Part shown: positions 17,500 through 25,868 of the stretch, piece by piece | How the letters are laid out: every line of letters begins with the position of its first letter | Numbering within the stretch: the stretch's first letter is position 1 | Source of the DNA: Cryobacterium roopkundense | Lineage (GTDB): Bacteria; Actinomycetota; Actinomycetes; Actinomycetales; Microbacteriaceae | Reading direction: 5' to 3' | Assembly (NCBI RefSeq): GCF_014200405.1 | Contig: NZ_JACHBQ010000001.1 | Coordinates: forward strand, 3,100,001 to 3,164,000 | Length of the DNA: 64,000 bases | Position numbers and translations under genes: made by a program | The notes under the pieces: model-generated | Seen by the model: the letters and a program-made list of their open reading frames with translations, nothing else | Database searches by the model: none | What the model was told of the DNA's origin: nothing

Positions 17500-18818
17500 G
17501 CCACCCCTGATCGTGCCGTGTTGAGCAGATTCCGTGCACTGTCCGGGGTGATCAGACCATCAGTCTCACCGGTCCGTGGAACCAAGGCGGAGTAGGCCGC
17601 CCAAATGACAAAGGGCATAGAAATCCATTCCAAACTGTACGGCCACATATAGAGGAGCGTTGCGACCAGGATCGCCAGAGCCGGTGGATCGTTCCGGAGC
17701 TTGAACGACTTGCCGAGCGCGGCCACCATGACTGCGAGGAAGAGGCCTAGGCCGACAAGGCCTGTTCGCAGAAAGACTGTGAGGTACCAATTGTGTGGTG
17801 AGAAGTTCACGTAGCCGGAGCCCTGCACGCGCTCCCACCCATGCCCGAACGGAAAACCAAAGAGCACAGTCTGGAATGAGCGGAATGCATCCTGCGTGAG
17901 AGCCACCCATCCTTGCATGCGGGCGTCGTACGTTCGTGAATCGCCAGCGGAGGTGAAGATGGACGCAAGGATCTGATCAAACGTTCCAAAGGAGGCTAGG
18001 ACGGCCAGAATGAGGGCTGCGCAGGACCCCAAGATCACCAAGTGAAACTTCTCCCGGCGCCTTGCCATCAGAAAATAGGCCAGGGCTCCGACACCGGCCG
18101 CCGCCCACACGGAGCGATGCTGCACAATCACGCAGATGAAGAATGAGGCCCACGCCAGAACACGGTAGAAGCGGTTTCCCGTTTTCCCCGCGGCCGCAAG
18201 CAAGACGAATCCGGACAGGGCCAGAACCAGGGCTTGACCGGAATTGATCGGCCTTCCCGAGATCGCATTGCCAGCGGCGTCGATGGTGCCTTCTGCGCTG
18301 GAGCCAATCCCGTTCACGGCAATCCCATAGCCGGCGACGACAACAAGCCCCACTGCAACGGTTGCTGACAGCAACACCATGTTGCGCCCAAATCGAGCAC
18401 TGAGCGGATCAACGCTGACCAGCCAGGCACCACACGCTGCAATGTAGATCCAGGTTCGCGCCTCATTGACGGCCGGGGCGAGACCGAATTCTTGCGCACC
18501 GCGAAGCAGAGCAAAAACCACAGCGACAAGAATGAAACCCATGGCAAATCTCATCCAGGCGCGCGATCTGGGCTTTCCGTGTTGCCGCGCAGTCACGAAG
18601 TTCAGCACCGCGGCCGCCGCGAAGACCATCGACATGATGTCGAAGAGACCGATCGTCAGCCCTCCAGCGGACAGCGATGGGAGCCCACGGGTGTCTTTCA
18701 TCACGAGAATGGCGCCACCGATGAGAACGAACCCCAGCCCCGGCCAGCGCTTCAGTGCCCACAGCATGTAGGCGATCAGGAGGACTCCCCCGAGGCCTCC
18801 TGCCAGCAGTACGATCAC
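17496..18818 (-). CDS. O-antigen polymerase/ligase family protein (Wzy-like)
   Basis: A 440-aa integral membrane protein with about 11-12 segments and a large periplasmic-type loop near residues 290-345 (the part containing SFQTVLFGFPFGHGWERVQGSG). HNWYLTVFLRTGLVGLGLFL is the pattern of the Wzy_C/O-antigen ligase superfamily. It probably joins repeat units outside the membrane. It is the first gene of a seven-gene leftward operon. A second Wzy-like gene occurs at 43.9-45.3 kb, so two polymers are likely made. Confidence 0.85.
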   Translation of the reverse strand: MIVLLAGGLGGVLLIAYMLWALKRWPGLGFVLIGGAILVMKDTRGLPSLSAGGLTIGLFDIMSMVFAAAAVLNFVTARQHGKPRSRAWMRFAMGFILVAVVFALLRGAQEFGLAPAVNEARTWIYIAACGAWLVSVDPLSARFGRNMVLLSATVAVGLVVVAGYGIAVNGIGSSAEGTIDAAGNAISGRPINSGQALVLALSGFVLLAAAGKTGNRFYRVLAWASFFICVIVQHRSVWAAAGVGALAYFLMARRREKFHLVILGSCAALILAVLASFGTFDQILASIFTSAGDSRTYDARMQGWVALTQDAFRSFQTVLFGFPFGHGWERVQGSGYVNFSPHNWYLTVFLRTGLVGLGLFLAVMVAALGKSFKLRNDPPALAILVATLLYMWPYSLEWISMPFVIWAAYSALVPRTGETDGLITPDSARNLLNTARSGVA

Positions 18819-18920
18819 AGGGCACCCCCGCAGTCGCTTCGCGTTCGTCGGGGAGTCTTCGTCATGTCGCCGTCACTGTAGAGGGGTCTGAGGGAGGTCA
18901 AATCGTGGATTCTGTTCGCG

Positions 18921-19784
18921 CTATCGGCCACTGTGAACCGCACTTCGACGTTGTTGCAGCGGCGCAGACAGGTGCCGCACCCACCAGAAGATGTACGTGG
19001 CAGAAACGTAGAGCGGCCATTGCCTGGGCGCGCCCTTTTTCACCATCCGCGTCAACGACGACAGATGTCCACCGCCCTTCACACCGACGAAGCGCCTCCA
19101 TTGACGCCGCACGCCGTCGTTGGGTTCCGGCGGGTTTCTGGCGCAGACTCCGAGGCTCGAGGGCAGGAGCAAGACGGGAATATTGCCTCGCCCGCAGCGC
19201 AGGCCGTAGTCGATGTCCGCCAGCGCGTGGGAGTATTCTCCGTCGATGCCACCGAGTCGAACCGCCACGTGCACAGGCACGAAGACGAGGTTCCCGTTGA
19301 ACGAGTCAATCGGCAGCGGCTGCGCTCCCGGGTTCACTCCGTCGAATCTGAGCGGATGCCAGCCCGTCTTCACGAGACCGCCGTACGTGATCTCACCCGA
19401 GGTTGCGTCGCGCATGGCCCCCACGCTCACGGCGTCGGGGCCTGTCGCATCCACGGCCTGAAATGCGGTTTCGTCGAGAATGACATCGTCGTTGAGCCAG
19501 ACGATCCTGTCGTCGGGGCGAGCGTCGGCGCCTACGCGCGCCAAGACATCCGCTTCGGCACGCGCCATGCTGCGGGCCCAGAACGCCGAGCCATCGCCGG
19601 AGAGCACCGTGATGTGCGCCCCCAGATTCGCCAGCGCCTCGGCGGTGCCATCCGTGGAGCCGTCGTCGTAGATCGTGAAGTCGACGGCCACATGGGCCGC
19701 TTTCGCGGCCAGAACGGCAGATCGAACGGCCCCGACCGTGAGGTCGCGCCGATTGTGGCAGGCCATGATCACGTGCAGTTTCAT
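18921..19784 (-). CDS. Glycosyltransferase family 2
   Basis: A 287-aa GT-A enzyme. The N-terminus reads MKLHVIMACHNRRDLT, followed by FTIYDDGSTDGTAEAL (nucleotide-binding Asp residues) and IVWLNDDVIL (DxD-like metal site). The C-terminal part has GGIDGEYSHALADIDYGLRC, the acceptor-side E/D-x-D-Y motif typical of rhamnosyltransferase-like GT2 members. The start at 19784 is chosen because its ATG overlaps the upstream GT4 stop (ATGA); the longer open frame lacks the family start. It is the last gene of the leftward operon beginning at 25566. Confidence 0.9.
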   Translation of the reverse strand: MKLHVIMACHNRRDLTVGAVRSAVLAAKAAHVAVDFTIYDDGSTDGTAEALANLGAHITVLSGDGSAFWARSMARAEADVLARVGADARPDDRIVWLNDDVILDETAFQAVDATGPDAVSVGAMRDATSGEITYGGLVKTGWHPLRFDGVNPGAQPLPIDSFNGNLVFVPVHVAVRLGGIDGEYSHALADIDYGLRCGRGNIPVLLLPSSLGVCARNPPEPNDGVRRQWRRFVGVKGGGHLSSLTRMVKKGAPRQWPLYVSATYIFWWVRHLSAPLQQRRSAVHSGR

Positions 19785-20908
19785 CGTTCCACCTCCAGTG
19801 CGCTCAGTATTCCGGCCACGTAGTTCTCCACCATCGCCTCGAGCGTGTACTGCTCGCTGCCGGCCTGGCACGCCTCCGCGAAGCCGGCGAGCCGCGGGGC
19901 GTTCGCGAGCGTCTCCGTGAGGGCGTCGGCGAAACTGCCCACGTCGTCTGCGGTGATGACGGCGTTGACTCCATCGACGAGGTATTCGCTCTCCGGCGCG
20001 TGCCAGGCCCAGTCGGTCGTGACGATCGGCGTGGCCGCGGCGAAGCTGTCCACAGCCACCAGTCCGACCCGGCCCGGCATGGCCATCACCTGAGCGGATG
20101 CGAGCACCACGGATTTAGCGTCGCCACCGACCTGCCCGAGGTACGTGACCCAGCTCTCGGTGCGGGCCCATGATTCGATCTCGTCACGCAGGGCGCCGTC
20201 TCCGGCCACGATGAGACGAAAGTCGGCATCCTCGTTGTGAACGAGCTTCGCGGCTTCGAGCAGGAAGGGCAATCGCTTCGACTCGTCGAGGGCCCCGACG
20301 AACAGGGCCGTCTTGCCCCGCAGGTCGTGGCGTGCGCGGAAGGAATCGGTGTCGGTCGTGGTGACGGCCGAGATCTGCTTGCGCAGTCGTGTGGTGTCGA
20401 TGGAGTTCTGCACGAGGGTCGTGCGTGATCTCGGGTAGCCCTGTTCGGTGACCGCGGCGACGCCGCCCTCCGTGTACGCGAAGAACCAATCCGCGCGCCG
20501 GGTGAGCCACCTCTGAACGATTCGATCGAGGGATTTCGTGCGCCGCGTGTAATCTCGGCCATGGCCCCACAGGGCGACGCGCGTTGTGCGCCTGCGCGCC
20601 GGGCCCAGCAGCCAGTATGAATCCAGATTGCGCCGCGCCTGCTCCAGAATCACCAGGTCCGCGCCCCGAATGGCTTTCGACACCCGCCTGAACACGACCC
20701 GCCGGCCGAAGACCGAGACCTCGCGCTGCGGAAGGTGCTGCACGAACTCGACGGTGCTGGAGTCACCCCGCAGATCCTGGGCGCCGTTGGGGCGGCCACA
20801 GGCCACGACCACGTCGATCTGTTCCTTCGCCGCGCGCGCACGGAGGGCTTCGAAAAAGGGTACCCGGTAGGTGGGAATGTACTCCTGCAGAATGACGACC
20901 CTACGCAT
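19781..20908 (-). CDS. Glycosyltransferase family 4
   Basis: A 375-aa GT4 enzyme beginning MRRVVILQEYIPTYRVPFF. It has the inter-domain TLVQNSIDT segment, the donor strand ALFVGALDESKRLPFLLEAA, and a C-terminal RVGLVAVDSFAAATPIVTT region in which the second glutamate of the usual E-x7-E pair is not evident. The start at 20908 overlaps the upstream gene's stop by 8 bp. The open frame extends upstream to 21250, but that part is antisense-like and out of the family. It is in an operon with GT4 and GT2 genes. Confidence 0.88.
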   Translation of the reverse strand: MRRVVILQEYIPTYRVPFFEALRARAAKEQIDVVVACGRPNGAQDLRGDSSTVEFVQHLPQREVSVFGRRVVFRRVSKAIRGADLVILEQARRNLDSYWLLGPARRRTTRVALWGHGRDYTRRTKSLDRIVQRWLTRRADWFFAYTEGGVAAVTEQGYPRSRTTLVQNSIDTTRLRKQISAVTTTDTDSFRARHDLRGKTALFVGALDESKRLPFLLEAAKLVHNEDADFRLIVAGDGALRDEIESWARTESWVTYLGQVGGDAKSVVLASAQVMAMPGRVGLVAVDSFAAATPIVTTDWAWHAPESEYLVDGVNAVITADDVGSFADALTETLANAPRLAGFAEACQAGSEQYTLEAMVENYVAGILSALEVER

Positions 20909-22070
20909 GCGTTGCCCCCGCCCGCGAGTGAGCCACGAGTCGACGATAGAGGTCGTCGGTTCGCTGGAGGAAGGTCTCGCGACGGAAGTTCTCTTCGTAG
21001 TGGCTTCGCGCGCGCCGCGCGAACACCTCGGAGTGCGCACAGGCCTCATCGAGCGCGGCCGCGAGCCCCGCCCAGTCACGAAAGATGCTGCCGGCGCCGG
21101 CGGCCTCGAGGTCGTCGGCTCCGCTGCTCCCCGCCATGGCGACGACCATTCGCCCCGCGGCGAGCGCCTCCACGTAGGACAGCGGAATTCCGCCCTCGGC
21201 CCATTCGCTGGGAAACACCAGGCCCCGCGCGCCAGCGAGCACGCCGGCAACCGCGTCGTGCTCCAGTCGCCCGAGGTAGGTCACGTTGCCGCGGGCCTGA
21301 GCCTCACTCTCCACGTGCTCGCGCAGCGGACCGTCCCCGTAGATGCGCAGCGTGTGCGTCTCGGGCCAATGCTTGATCAGGTTGGCGATGCCCTTCTCTT
21401 CCGTGAGCCGGCCGATGTACACCCAGTCCGTGCCGGGGGTACTACGGGTGAACCCCACGTCGTCCACGAAGTTGGGGATCAAGGAGATCTTCTCCGCCGG
21501 CAGCCCGAAGCCTTCGTACAGACCGCGAGCTCGCTCTGTCAACAGGATTACGGCATCCGCTCTCGACAAGAGCGGGTCGCCGGCCACACCGTTGCGGCTG
21601 CGGATCGCCAAGGGAATCGTGGCCACCTTCGAGCCCCGATAGCACGCATGCTTCACCGCGGCAAACGTGTTCGTGGCCGGGCACAGGGTACATTCCGCGC
21701 CGTCTCTGAAGAGGGTGCCCGCAGCACAGACGGGGCGAAAGTTATGCACCGTGGCCACGAGCGGCCCGTGCCAGCGGTTGAGCCAGGCCGTGCCCCAGTT
21801 GGGGAAAAGATTGTGCACGTGCACCAGATCCGGTGCGAAATTCTCGAGTTCACGCACGGGTGAGGGGCCGCGCCCCGTGGCCACCGTGACGGCGGTGGAC
21901 AACTTATAGGCGCGGCTGGTCTCCAATTCATCTGTGCGCGCGGCGACGACGCGCACATCGAACCCCCACTCGCTCAAAGCGGATGCCTGAGCGTCGACAA
22001 CGACATTCTCTCCGCTGGGCTGACGGCTGGAGTAGTAACTATGAACAATGGCGATCTTCATGCCGGACAC
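20901..22070 (-). CDS. Glycosyltransferase family 4 with cysteine cluster
   Basis: A 389-aa GT4 enzyme. MKIAIVHSYYSSRQPSGEN gives the N-terminal glycine loop. VHNFRPVCAAGTLF, CTLCPATN and HACYRGS form the four-cysteine segment found in a large GT4 subgroup near residues 120-155. The C-terminal half has WVYIGRLTEEKGI and FPSEWAEGGIPLSYVEALAAG. ATG at 22061 is an alternative start. There is a zero-base gap to the upstream GT26 stop. The cysteines may bind metal; that is inference. Confidence 0.9.
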   Translation of the reverse strand: MSGMKIAIVHSYYSSRQPSGENVVVDAQASALSEWGFDVRVVAARTDELETSRAYKLSTAVTVATGRGPSPVRELENFAPDLVHVHNLFPNWGTAWLNRWHGPLVATVHNFRPVCAAGTLFRDGAECTLCPATNTFAAVKHACYRGSKVATIPLAIRSRNGVAGDPLLSRADAVILLTERARGLYEGFGLPAEKISLIPNFVDDVGFTRSTPGTDWVYIGRLTEEKGIANLIKHWPETHTLRIYGDGPLREHVESEAQARGNVTYLGRLEHDAVAGVLAGARGLVFPSEWAEGGIPLSYVEALAAGRMVVAMAGSSGADDLEAAGAGSIFRDWAGLAAALDEACAHSEVFARRARSHYEENFRRETFLQRTDDLYRRLVAHSRAGATHA

Positions 22071-22877
22071 CTAGTCGTCGTCAGACCGTCTGGCACCGGA
22101 ATTGACGAGGGCAGCCTTGATGAAGCGAGCGTTGCCGAACACGTACCTTTTCCACAGTCGCCGGGGTTCGTGCGCGAACCGGAAGGTCCACTCCAGACCG
22201 CAGCGCGTCATCCACGCGGGCGCCGACCGCAGAGTGCCGGCGGCGAAGTCGAACGCCGCGCCGATCGCGATGGCGACGACCGGCAGCCCGTCGGCAATGC
22301 GGTGCGCCTCCACGTCTTGCTTGGGAGTACCCAGACCAACCCAGACAATCTGTGCGCCCGTAGCCTCGATCCGAGCGTCTTGGTCGCGGTGCTCGGCCGT
22401 GGTCAGCGCGCGGAAGGGCGGGCTTTCCAGCCCCACGATCTTGATTCCGGGAAATTTCACCGTAAGCTCACGCTGCAGGGCACTCAGCACCTCGGGGGTT
22501 GAACCCAGGAGGAAATGTTTGATTCCGTGAAAGCGACCCTGATCGAACACATCCAGGAAGAGTTGCGGACCGCGCACCTGGCGCAGCCGCGGCGAGTGCC
22601 GACGCAGTTTCGACAACCATCCGATGGGCTTGCCGTCCGGAAAATTGAGTGCGGGAGCGGCGAGAGTGGCGCGGTAGTCGGGCGACTCGTCGGCCAGCGC
22701 AACCGTGTACGCGTTCGCGAGGTGCACGTGCCGACCCTCAGATGCCAGGGACAGTGCGATGATGTGGTCGCAGGCATCTTGGGGTGTGCTGGAAACGAAT
22801 TCGACCGGCCCGATCCACTGCGACGCGTGGGCAACACCGTGGTGGGGTGTTACGTGCACGCCGGTATCTGAACTCAC
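22071..22877 (-). CDS. WecB/TagA/CpsF family glycosyltransferase (GT26)
   Basis: An inverting, peripheral-membrane GT26 enzyme that usually adds the second sugar to a polyprenyl-PP-linked sugar (ManNAcA or ManNAc in WecG/TagA). Hallmarks: HLANAYTVALA, LNFPDGKPIGWL, KHFLLGSTPEV, IVWVGLGTPKQD (family signature, about residue 165) and AIAIGAAFDFAAG. The GTG at 22877 is chosen because GAAAGG sits about 7 nt upstream; a TTG at 22937 would add 20 residues. It follows the initiating transferase and GT14 genes, consistent with an early step. Confidence 0.9.
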   Translation of the reverse strand: MSSDTGVHVTPHHGVAHASQWIGPVEFVSSTPQDACDHIIALSLASEGRHVHLANAYTVALADESPDYRATLAAPALNFPDGKPIGWLSKLRRHSPRLRQVRGPQLFLDVFDQGRFHGIKHFLLGSTPEVLSALQRELTVKFPGIKIVGLESPPFRALTTAEHRDQDARIEATGAQIVWVGLGTPKQDVEAHRIADGLPVVAIAIGAAFDFAAGTLRSAPAWMTRCGLEWTFRFAHEPRRLWKRYVFGNARFIKAALVNSGARRSDDD

Positions 22878-23139
22878 GGGCAGACCTTTCGCTTTGGGTT
22901 CTGCGGAATTCGTCGCGAATGCGGTCAACGGGCCCAAGACTTCATCGAGCGAACGGTGAACGATCCAGCACCGGAGGCATTCATACGGTCTTCACTCATC
23001 GCCACTCCCCACTAGTTCTCGGCTCGTTTCATGCCTTCGAAACAGCAACGATGCTCGGTAACTTGGGCGGCTAACACAGCACAGCGTATGGGTGATCGAG
23101 CACGCAAAACACCGCCCGTCCGGGGGTATTAGGGCTGAA

Positions 23140-23157
23140 CCCCCCTTCACTGGGGGG
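23140..23157. terminator. G/C hairpin across the GT14 stop codon
   Basis: CCCCCC (23140-23145) and GGGGGG (23152-23157) flank a 6-nt loop, with CTTTT following on the plus strand. The stop codon of the leftward GT14 gene (23147-23149) lies in the loop. It could attenuate or terminate transcription in either direction; the T-run favours the plus strand, where no gene ends. Confidence 0.4.
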
Positions 23158-24073
23158 CTTTTGTGACCTCGCCCGCCCGCTGATCGAGAGCATCGAGAAG
23201 CCCTGCAGACGTGGACGATCGCACCTTGCGCACGAAGTACATCGGGGACTGGGTCACCATCTGCAGATCGCCCGGCCCGAACCATTTGGTGAGGCTGGGA
23301 TCGACCAGATGAAGATTCCCCATGCGGTAGGTTCCCCGCCCCAGGAACTCCTGCGGCCCCGTGCTGCACTCCGCGAAGGAGGAATTGCCGATGATGGTGT
23401 GGAAGAACTGTTCGTCGCTCGCGAAAGCGCGGCGATAGTATTTCTCCAGTGCCTGCCCGCGCGAACCGGCGACGGTATCGAGAATGTGCTGCCCGGCCTC
23501 GGGCGTGATGGCCCAGTAGGCGCTGCCGTGGAACGGAGTCCAGCCGGCGAGTGGCTTGCGCGTCACGAGGCTGCTGGCCTTCTCCAGACACTTGCGCAGC
23601 ACGCGCTCGGCGAGGAGAAGAGCTCTCGACCTGGTCGTGGCACGCCAGGGAAGGATGCCGCCCCGAAAGTACACGTGGTCGATGAGCGTGGAGAGGTGCG
23701 CGGATTCGCGAACGTGCACGTACTTGATGAAGTTGCGGCCCGGATTGGTGCGGAACAGGTCTTCCAGTTCAGGTAGCGGCCGACTCGGGTAGCACGCGCC
23801 GGACAGCAAAACGATGCGGTCGTAGACGGTGTTCGTGGCGAGGGCGGCCTTCAGCAGTGCGAGGGTCGCGTGCACCTGGGAAAACCCGGCCCAGTACACC
23901 GGCACTCGATTGGGAATGAGCTGTGCGTCGACCTGCGCCCACGCGGCATCAAGGGTGGTCTTGGCGTCAACGTGGATGAAGACGTCGTGCGGTTTCAGCC
24001 GCGCGACAAGCCGTTTCACCTGTTCGGGGTCGGCGTGGGCCAGCACCAAGAACGCGATCGCGGGAGCGGGCAT
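23147..24073 (-). CDS. Beta-1,6-GlcNAc-transferase-like protein (GT14, core-2/I-branching family)
   Basis: A 308-aa protein of the Branch (GT14) family. It begins AIAFLVLAHADPEQVKRLVARL, then FIHVDAKT, RIVLLSGACYPSRPL, and SAYWAITPEAGQHIL. FASDEQFFHTIIGNSSF carries the catalytic-type Glu within the SDEQ motif. In bacteria this family adds a branch sugar to surface glycans; the N-acetylglucosamine specificity is only a family name. Its ATG shares a base with the stop of the sugar transferase (TGATG). 270 bp separate it from the GT26 gene downstream. Confidence 0.88.
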   Translation of the reverse strand: MPAPAIAFLVLAHADPEQVKRLVARLKPHDVFIHVDAKTTLDAAWAQVDAQLIPNRVPVYWAGFSQVHATLALLKAALATNTVYDRIVLLSGACYPSRPLPELEDLFRTNPGRNFIKYVHVRESAHLSTLIDHVYFRGGILPWRATTRSRALLLAERVLRKCLEKASSLVTRKPLAGWTPFHGSAYWAITPEAGQHILDTVAGSRGQALEKYYRRAFASDEQFFHTIIGNSSFAECSTGPQEFLGRGTYRMGNLHLVDPSLTKWFGPGDLQMVTQSPMYFVRKVRSSTSAGLLDALDQRAGEVTKAPQ

Positions 24074-25566
24074 CAGAAGGCGCCGTCCCTGGCCATCACG
24101 GCGCTGGCCGTGCGCCAGAGAATGACGATGTCGCCCATGATCGACCAGTTCTCCACGTAGTACAGGTCAAGGCGAACCGTGTCTTCCCACGAGAGGTTGG
24201 AGCGGCCGCCCACCTGCCACGGGCCGGTGATGCCGGGCTTCACGAGAAAACGGCGGTGCACATGCGTTTCGTATTCGCTCACTTCGCGTTCGAGCGAGGG
24301 GCGCGGCCCCACGAGCGACATGCTGCCCCCGAGCACGTTGAAGAGCTGCGGCAGCTCATCCAGGCTGAACCGACGCAAGACCCGGCCGGCCGGGGTGATG
24401 CGCGGGTCGTTCTCCATCTTGAACAGCACGGCGTTTCCCGCGCTGCGCTTCTGCGCTTGCAGCGTGGCCAACTGGCTCTCGGCATCCGTCACCATCGATC
24501 GAAATTTGAGCATGGTGAACTGTTTGCCGTTGAGGCCCACGCGCTTCTGGCGAAACACCACCGGCCCGGGGGTGCTGAACCGCACGATGAGGGCGATCAC
24601 GGCGAGCGGAACGCTGAGGAGCACGATCAGCAGGAACGACGCGACCACGTCGAAGCCCCGCTTGGCGAAGAGCTTGCCGCCCTCGTACCGGGGAGTTTCC
24701 ACGTGGATGAGCGGCAGGCCGTTCACGGGCCGGGTGTGGATGCGCGGGCCACCGATACCGGTGAGGTTGGGGGCCACGACCAGGTGCTGACGGCCCGGTT
24801 CGAGGCTCCAGCTGAGCTCACGCATATCGTGCGGGGACATTTCGGCGTTGCTCGTGACGATCACGGTGTCGGCCCGGTTCTCGGCCATGAACTGCTGCAG
24901 CAGAGTGACGGAGCCGAAGACTGGTACGGCGCTGCCCGGCAGCACGTCTCCCGCGAACCCACTGGGGATGCACGCGCCCACCACGAGGTAGCCGGCCTCC
25001 GACTGTCGCGCCAGTTCCCTGTGCAGCAGCGCGACGGAGGAGGGCGACCCGATCAGCACGACCCGCGAGGAGTACTGGCCGTTCAGGCGCTTGACGCTGA
25101 GCCACTGCCGCCAGATCCAGCGGGAGAACACCAGCACGACCAGCCCCATGGGGAAGGCAATGAGAATGTACCCCCGTGCGAGGTCGATCTGAAAAAGGTA
25201 CGCGGCTAGGGCAACGAGACCGAACAACCGCACGGTGGCGCCGGCGATCGCCCGGTATTCCTGTGAGCCGGTGCCGATCACCCGGTACCCCCGGGAACCG
25301 TAGATGCCGAGAATGACCATCCACGCGGCGATGAGGATCACCGAAATCGCCGTGTAGTTCACGGCCACGGCGTAGAGCTCCCCCCGAAACTGCACGTCGG
25401 AGACGGTGAAGCCGAACCACGCGATTTGCACGCCGAAAACGACCCACACGAGCACGAGCAGGTCGGTGACCCGGAGCCCCCAGGCGTAGGAATCGCGCCA
25501 GTCGCCCGGGGAGGGCGTCTCGTGGCGAGGCGCGACAGACGGATGCTGCAGCGCGCTGGCGCTCAT
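24073..25566 (-). CDS. Polyprenyl glycosylphosphotransferase (WbaP/CpsE-like initiating enzyme)
   Basis: Transfers a hexose-1-phosphate to undecaprenyl phosphate to start repeat-unit assembly. The 497-aa product has four N-terminal membrane helices (residues 30-140), a CoA-binding-like middle domain, and a C-terminal PHPT catalytic domain: KRGFDVVASFLLIVLL, FRQKRVGLNGKQFTMLKFRSMV, a Glu/Asp-rich region with RFSLDELPQLFNVL, SLVGPRPSLEREV, and KPGITGPWQVGGRS. All key motifs are present. It is the first gene of the leftward 25.6-18.9 kb operon. A second, unrelated initiator (PNPT) lies at 49.5-50.6 kb. Confidence 0.95.
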   Translation of the reverse strand: MSASALQHPSVAPRHETPSPGDWRDSYAWGLRVTDLLVLVWVVFGVQIAWFGFTVSDVQFRGELYAVAVNYTAISVILIAAWMVILGIYGSRGYRVIGTGSQEYRAIAGATVRLFGLVALAAYLFQIDLARGYILIAFPMGLVVLVFSRWIWRQWLSVKRLNGQYSSRVVLIGSPSSVALLHRELARQSEAGYLVVGACIPSGFAGDVLPGSAVPVFGSVTLLQQFMAENRADTVIVTSNAEMSPHDMRELSWSLEPGRQHLVVAPNLTGIGGPRIHTRPVNGLPLIHVETPRYEGGKLFAKRGFDVVASFLLIVLLSVPLAVIALIVRFSTPGPVVFRQKRVGLNGKQFTMLKFRSMVTDAESQLATLQAQKRSAGNAVLFKMENDPRITPAGRVLRRFSLDELPQLFNVLGGSMSLVGPRPSLEREVSEYETHVHRRFLVKPGITGPWQVGGRSNLSWEDTVRLDLYYVENWSIMGDIVILWRTASAVMARDGAF

Positions 25567-25868
25567 GATGCATCACCGTGGATGGTGTTCGGTGCCAAGG
25601 CGCTCCCTAGTGGACGTCCCACAGCTGGAGGTACCCACAGTGTCGTGGGTTGTGCCTCTCCTGCGCTGTAAGCGTCTCAGGGTAGCGCTACATTCGGGCC
25701 CGCACGATCGGACGTTTAGGGGGTAGGCCGCGCGCTGGCCACACATGAAAGGGGCCAGGTCGGCCGAGCTTCCACACCCCCCGAGGTTTACCCACGAAGC
25801 GAGTGGTTACTCTCAATCCGACCCAGCTTGCGACCATTATGAACCCGCCCCGGCCGACCGTCAACGGG
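25567..25868. other. Intergenic region upstream of the sugar transferase
   Basis: 302 bp between the start of the leftward transferase gene and the stop of the leftward pentapeptide-repeat gene. It should contain the promoter of the 25.6 kb operon. I see no gene, no convincing terminator and no interspersed-repeat copy. Confidence 0.5.

Noticed and set aside
20909..21250. N-terminal extension of the GT4 gene at 19.8-20.9 kb
   Set aside because: The extension is antisense-like to nothing but overlaps the next GT4 gene over 340 bp in a different frame; the family start MRRVVILQEYIP is at 20908.
21640..21760. Four-cysteine cluster of the 20.9-22.1 kb GT4 as a novel domain
   Set aside because: Cys segments at this position are common in one GT4 subgroup, so it is kept only as a note in the feature.
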